Part shown: positions 7,298-10,344 of the stretch, piece after piece
How the letters are laid out: each line of letters opens with the position of its first letter
Position numbering within the stretch: position 1 is the first letter of the stretch
From: Desulfonatronospira sp.
GTDB lineage: Bacteria; Desulfobacterota; Desulfovibrionia; Desulfovibrionales; Desulfonatronovibrionaceae
DNA: 10,344 nt
NCBI GenBank assembly: GCA_007127015.1
Contig: SLAE01000131.1
Coordinates: forward strand, 1 to 10,344
Reading direction: 5' to 3'
The notes under the pieces: generated by a model
Seen by the model: only the letters and a program-made list of their open reading frames with translations
Database searches by the model: none
Told to the model about the DNA's origin: nothing
Position numbers and translations under genes: made by a program

Positions 7298-7867
7298 CTA
7301 CTCAGGAAAATACAGGACCGCGTAAATCTCCGCCGGTTCTTCACCTCTTGAGGACAGATAATGGGGAACAATAGAATTGTAGTATACACTGTCCCCGGAC
7401 TTCAGAGAATGGACTTCCTGACCGTATATCAACTCCACTTCACCGGAAACCACGATAATGAATTCTTCACCTTCATGGGAAGAAAGCTTTTTCTCTGCAG
7501 CTGATTCCGGCAGGATGCGAATAAAAAAAGGCTCCATTCTTCTGTCGCTTTTGCCTTTGCCAAGTGAGTAAAAACGAAGGGACACGGGTTTTTCCTTGCC
7601 CTTGAGCATGGAAAACTCTTCTTTTCTTTCCTGCTTGCGCACTATAAGCGGGTCCTGGCTGATGGTGTCATCCAGGAAAGTTCCCAGCCTGGTGCCAAGT
7701 CCTCGGGCAATCTTGAGTAAGGGTCCCAGTGAAGGATACACATTTTCGTCTTCCACGGAACGAATGAAGTCCTGGTCCAGTCCACTGCGCCGGGAAAGTT
7801 CTTCCTGACTTATTTCTTCCATTTCCCTGTACTTTTTAATTTTATACCCGATGCTTTCGGTTTCCAT
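7298..7867 (-). CDS. HTH (Xre-type) regulator with C-terminal cupin domain
   Basis: A 189-residue transcriptional regulator. The N-terminal helix-turn-helix of the Xre/Cro type spans about residues 8-62 (IGYKIKKYREMEEISQEELS, then the recognition helix around DQDFIRSVEDE). A Cupin_2 domain spans about 113-186. Cupin motif 1 is HEGEEFIIVVSGEVELIYG, with His131 and Glu135; motif 2 is GDSVYYNSIVPHY, with His169. In this architecture the cupin normally binds a small ligand. The frame extends to a TTG at 7885, but AAGGAGG lies four bases before the ATG at 7867 and falls inside that extension, so the ATG is the start. The acyl-CoA synthetase gene follows after 31 bases. The likely job is control of that operon in response to its substrate or product (inference). 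A short ORF with its own good ribosome binding site overlaps this start from upstream. Confidence 0.9.
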   Translation of the reverse strand: METESIGYKIKKYREMEEISQEELSRRSGLDQDFIRSVEDENVYPSLGPLLKIARGLGTRLGTFLDDTISQDPLIVRKQERKEEFSMLKGKEKPVSLRFYSLGKGKSDRRMEPFFIRILPESAAEKKLSSHEGEEFIIVVSGEVELIYGQEVHSLKSGDSVYYNSIVPHYLSSRGEEPAEIYAVLYFPE

Positions 7868-8080
7868 TATGCCTCCTTGACTCAATTTGGATAAAACGCA
7901 TTAAATAGAATGAGTAACTGTTTAGCTCGAGTCTGAGCCACATTGATGCTCCTTGTTCTCATATTTAACACCAGTGCTTTGAAAAAATAGGATGCACCAG
8001 AACGGCAACCTGAGCGCACCCGCCGTGAAATACCGCAACGCTGTCGTTTCTGTTTACAAAACCACTGCTCTTGGAGCTGC
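7868..8080. other. Intergenic region before the cupin regulator, with a GC-rich core
   Basis: No gene of normal size is supported here. Positions 7991-8050 are about 60% G+C by my count (36 of 60), against about 42% for the next 60 bases (7921-7980), which is unusual for an intergenic region flanked by A/T-rich sequence. A 66-codon minus-strand reading (TTG start, 8082-7882) crosses it but has cysteine- and arginine-rich, low-complexity content and no ribosome binding site, so I do not call it. Closer to the regulator, AAGGAG (7954-7949) sits five bases before an ATG (7943) that opens a 33-codon ORF. I saw no convincing -35/-10 pair, although the regulator's promoter should be in this stretch. 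Confidence 0.4.
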
Positions 8081-8127
8081 AAAAAAAACGTTCTTTTTTA
8101 CTGAACATGCATCATTTATCTGATGCA
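8081..8127 (-). terminator. Terminator-like hairpins after the 257-residue gene
   Basis: Two hairpins lie at the 3' end of the unknown gene. The first has perfect 7-base arms, TGCATCA and TGATGCA, with a 6-base loop, and spans the stop codon (8127-8108). The second pairs ATGTTC (8108-8103) with GAACGT (8093-8088), including one G-T pair, and runs directly into eight T residues on the minus strand (8088-8081). The second has the order of an intrinsic terminator but a weak, A/T-rich stem, so efficiency is doubtful. Confidence 0.42.
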
Positions 8128-8885
8128 GCCAGAAGCATTTTAACATCCCTTTTCAGCACAAGGCCCCCGGATTTAAATTTTTCCGGTTTAAGCAGCGCGG
8201 AATACAAGGTCCAGTCAGTTGGAAAGTCTGAGAGGTAAGTCTCAGGCCGTTCTTTGTAGTTCTCAACACCCCATTCCTCCAATTCAGGCATTACCAGATC
8301 ATGATTGATCAGAAGCATGCCGTTTTCCGGCAGAAACACGGTGTAAGCCCAGAGAAGTGCAGGCCAGTTGTTCGTATTCAACTTCAATAATGAAGTTTCT
8401 CTGTCCAGGTTCAAAAACTTTTCTTCATCTCCATCCAGGCCCAGGGCCTTGTCAAAATCGGACCATGTGCTTCGAAGATTTTCATCAATGTCCTGCAGCT
8501 CAATTATCCTCTCCTCCAGGGCATATTCCAGAAGCAGAAACTGCTGAGCCTGCAGAAATATCTGCTTTTCATTTCCTGTTTCCTCATGGCTTCCGTAGGT
8601 AGACAACTCATGTTGAATGGACTGCGTGGAGCCTGAATAAAAATCTTCTTTCAGGACTCCCAGAATCGCCATATCGGAAGGCTTCCTGAACTGCCTTCCA
8701 AACTGCATTGACTGCTCCAGAAACATTTTTGACATTTCCGGATCAAGAGCCAGGTGTTCGGGTTTGAAACTCTGATCATCAGAGATTAACCCTGGATTTA
8801 AAAAAAGGGCCAGACTTCTGATTTTCTGATCGACAAATTTTTTGTGCATGAAGGGAAAGTGAACAATGCGGGGAGGTGGTGACAT
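8112..8885 (-). CDS. Hypothetical protein, 257 residues, no recognised domain
   Basis: I do not recognise this protein. It is 257 residues, acidic overall, with no signal peptide, membrane segment or cysteine motif, so probably cytoplasmic. The N-terminus is proline-rich (MSPPPRIVHFPF). A largely helical Gln/Leu/Glu-rich middle (about 100-140, containing FLQAQQFLLLEYALEERIIE) leads to a tryptophan-containing hydrophobic segment NNWPALLWAYTVFLPENGML (172-191). The C-terminus ends with KSGGLVLKRDVKMLLAASDK. AAGGAG lies five to six bases before the ATG at 8885, and codon use looks like the neighbours, so it is very likely a real gene. It is separated by 163 bases from the cysteine-rich gene upstream and followed by terminator-like hairpins, so it may be its own unit. 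The neighbours give no firm clue to its job. Confidence 0.75.
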   Translation of the reverse strand: MSPPPRIVHFPFMHKKFVDQKIRSLALFLNPGLISDDQSFKPEHLALDPEMSKMFLEQSMQFGRQFRKPSDMAILGVLKEDFYSGSTQSIQHELSTYGSHEETGNEKQIFLQAQQFLLLEYALEERIIELQDIDENLRSTWSDFDKALGLDGDEEKFLNLDRETSLLKLNTNNWPALLWAYTVFLPENGMLLINHDLVMPELEEWGVENYKERPETYLSDFPTDWTLYSALLKPEKFKSGGLVLKRDVKMLLAASDK

Positions 8886-9048
8886 TAATACTCCTTAAAG
8901 ATCAAATGGTCCTGCTGAGCGTGCTTGACAAGACAGCATGCCGGGTACATCACCAGAACATTACCTCAGCCGGGGAATAAATTGAATCGGCATTTGAAAT
9001 TCTGTTACTGTCCATATCAGCAATAAAAATTGTACTATAAAAAAAACT

Positions 9049-9564
9049 TTATAAACTCTCAATATCTTTTTCAGAGCGTGATTTGAAGAGAGTGCAGATT
9101 CCCTGACACATCGGCATTTTCAGGATACATGCGTTGCCGTACAGATAAACGCATCGATCATCTTCAGGGATGCGGGCAATATATGCGGAACAGAGATCTT
9201 CCCAGGAATACAGGTTTTCAAACCTCTTCTCCCAAATAAGCTCAGTCTGCCGCAGGCTCAGCCTGAATGCGTCAGCCTGATGAATAAGGAAGTCGTAACT
9301 TTTTTCCAGAGTGGTCAAAACAGTGCAGTGCCATAAAATTTTGTATCCTGGATTGTCCAGCTCTTCAGCAATACAATGCTCATAACGATTAAAAAAACAA
9401 TTACGTCCGGGAAAATTCTTCACTTTACCCATATAAAAAACAGCCAAACCTTTAAATTTTAACTCTGACAAAGGCCTGGAAAACTCGCATGCGCATAAGG
9501 AACAGACACCTCTGTTCAACTCTGAATCTGGATTATAACTGTGCTGTTCAGCATCCACATCCAC
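9049..9564 (-). CDS. Cysteine-rich hypothetical protein
   Basis: An unrecognised protein of 171 residues from the preferred GTG start at 9564. It has 11 cysteines: a CSLCAC cluster (C21, C24, C26), then C56, C64, C80, C125, C138, C146, C153 and C157, the last ones in ACILKMPMCQGICTLF. The number and spacing suggest a metal or iron-sulfur site, or a thiol/persulfide role, but no family motif such as ferredoxin CxxCxxCxxxC is present. There is no signal peptide or membrane segment. The frame is open to a TTG at 9624 whose GGAGGG is only a base or two away. The GTG at 9564 has AGAAGG nine bases upstream and gives a short, natural overlap of 17 bases with the end of the rhodanese gene. Translational coupling to that gene is therefore likely and hints at a shared sulfur-related role. 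Function is unknown. Confidence 0.65.
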   Translation of the reverse strand: MDVDAEQHSYNPDSELNRGVCSLCACEFSRPLSELKFKGLAVFYMGKVKNFPGRNCFFNRYEHCIAEELDNPGYKILWHCTVLTTLEKSYDFLIHQADAFRLSLRQTELIWEKRFENLYSWEDLCSAYIARIPEDDRCVYLYGNACILKMPMCQGICTLFKSRSEKDIESL

Positions 9565-10344
9565 GTGAAGTATCCTTCTGACAATCAATCGGATCAGTTT
9601 CTTTTTCCAGCGGCCAAAGTTCAAACCCTCCGTCCAGAACGTACAATTGCCTTGCTCCCATACTTTTAAGCAATCTGGCCGCCTGATACGCTCTGCCGGA
9701 ACAATGGGAATAAATTACCAGGGCAACAAACCTGGGTATCTGCATGGCTCTTTTTTTAAGTTCAGATAAGGGGATGTTTTCAGCTCCCGGAAGCCTGGAC
9801 TTGTTGAATTCTTCTCTGGAACGTACGTCCAGAAGAAAAAATTCAGCTCCCTGCCTGACAGATTCCTTAAGTTCCGCGGGACTTATGCCCAGAATGGTTG
9901 ATGTTATTTTATTATTGAGCATTGAGGCGCAGCGCTTCATAGGATGCAGGCCGAAACTACTGGAGACGAACCCGTGTTCCAAAATATCCTCTAAACGTCC
10001 TTTTTCAGTCAGAAGCACCCCGCCCATATCAAGCCAGTTATCCGCATTTGTGCCCACGCTCTGCAAACCCAGGATTTTTCCTGTGTTTTTATCCGCCACC
10101 ATTTGAAGTACAAATCCGGGAGACCATGGGTCCTGTCTGGCACATAAAATCGACCATTCCGGGACATGATCCTTTTTTTCAGCTTCATGAACATCCAGTC
10201 CGATCTTGCCGGCCTTAAGCGATCCAAGGTTCCATACTCCGGCCTTTGTTGCCGGCAACTGATATTCTCCAGAAGTAAGAAAACTTCTTACAGCATTAAG
10301 AGCAGTCTGCAGGCTGTTCTCCAGACTGTATCCTGGAGACCGGG
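9548..10344 (-). CDS. Disulfide-reductase-like dimerisation domain fused to rhodanese domain, 5' end outside window
   Basis: The frame is open to the right edge, giving 264 visible residues; the N-terminal part lies outside. Visible residues about 35-140 resemble the C-terminal dimerisation domain of flavin pyridine-nucleotide disulfide reductases of the CoA-disulfide reductase/NADH-polysulfide reductase group. VWNLGSLKAGKIGLD aligns with their VFDLTVASTGL-like strand, and MVADKNTGKILGLQSVG is the family's DKETGKILGAQIVG-like segment. A single rhodanese domain follows, with LLDVRSREEFNKSRLPGAENIP, catalytic-loop HCSGRAYQAARLL (active Cys at visible residue 214) and LDGGFELW. Such fusions handle CoA persulfides, polysulfide or sulfane sulfur. 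The C-terminus ends in SRGCGC, two extra cysteines after the rhodanese fold. Whether the missing part contains FAD and NAD(P)H domains is predicted, not seen. A TTG at 10258 is an in-frame codon, probably not the start. Confidence 0.8.
   Translation of the reverse strand, partial: RSPGYSLENSLQTALNAVRSFLTSGEYQLPATKAGVWNLGSLKAGKIGLDVHEAEKKDHVPEWSILCARQDPWSPGFVLQMVADKNTGKILGLQSVGTNADNWLDMGGVLLTEKGRLEDILEHGFVSSSFGLHPMKRCASMLNNKITSTILGISPAELKESVRQGAEFFLLDVRSREEFNKSRLPGAENIPLSELKKRAMQIPRFVALVIYSHCSGRAYQAARLLKSMGARQLYVLDGGFELWPLEKETDPIDCQKDTSRGCGC

Noticed and set aside
7882..8082. 66-codon minus-strand ORF before the cupin regulator
   Set aside because: It has a TTG start without a ribosome binding site and an implausible Arg/Cys/Ser-rich composition. 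Only its last part overlaps a site with a good SD, which I report separately.
8886..9048. 163-base gap before the 257-residue gene
   Set aside because: It holds a strong SD and some short imperfect repeats (CCGG...CCGG around 8941-8973), but no clear promoter or terminator that I can support.

Overview
All well-supported genes in this window lie on the minus strand, so transcription runs from the right edge to the left. The set of families suggests a sulfur-metabolising deltaproteobacterium of the Desulfovibrionales type. The evidence is a class I ketol-acid reductoisomerase resembling Desulfovibrio enzymes, acetolactate synthase genes directly downstream of DUF465/DUF167/DivIVA/YggT genes, and a reductase-rhodanese fusion. 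The base composition looks moderate. The lineage call is inference from remembered families, not a search result.

Right part (about 8.1-10.3 kb). The window opens inside a gene whose visible part joins a disulfide-reductase dimerisation-like domain to a single rhodanese domain with its catalytic cysteine and a Cys-Gly-Cys end. It overlaps a small protein with 11 cysteines that I cannot place in a family. After a 163-base gap comes a 257-residue protein of unknown function, followed by terminator-like hairpins.

Middle part (about 5.6-8.1 kb). A 244-base gap, partly GC-rich, precedes a two-gene unit: a helix-turn-helix/cupin regulator and an AMP-forming acyl-CoA synthetase. The regulator probably responds to the fatty or aromatic acid, or acyl-CoA, handled by the ligase (inference). 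A hairpin overlaps the 3' end of the ligase gene and leads into a T-rich stretch, which probably closes this unit.

Left part (1 to about 5.6 kb). A HAD-family phosphatase (TTG start) is followed by YggT, DivIVA, DUF167 and DUF465 genes and then ilvB, ilvN and ilvC. From DivIVA to ilvN the genes are packed with gaps of 1 to 24 bases, suggesting one operon. IlvB and IlvN form acetolactate synthase with its valine-sensing subunit. IlvC, cut by the left edge, carries out the next step of branched-chain amino acid synthesis. A 248-base gap before ilvC holds two inverted repeats built from the same half-site and a weak promoter candidate, so ilvC may have extra control of its own.

I found no tRNA, rRNA, CRISPR array, complete insertion sequence or phage gene. 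The less ordinary material is the cysteine-rich/rhodanese pair, the ilvC leader, and the odd segment before the cupin regulator.
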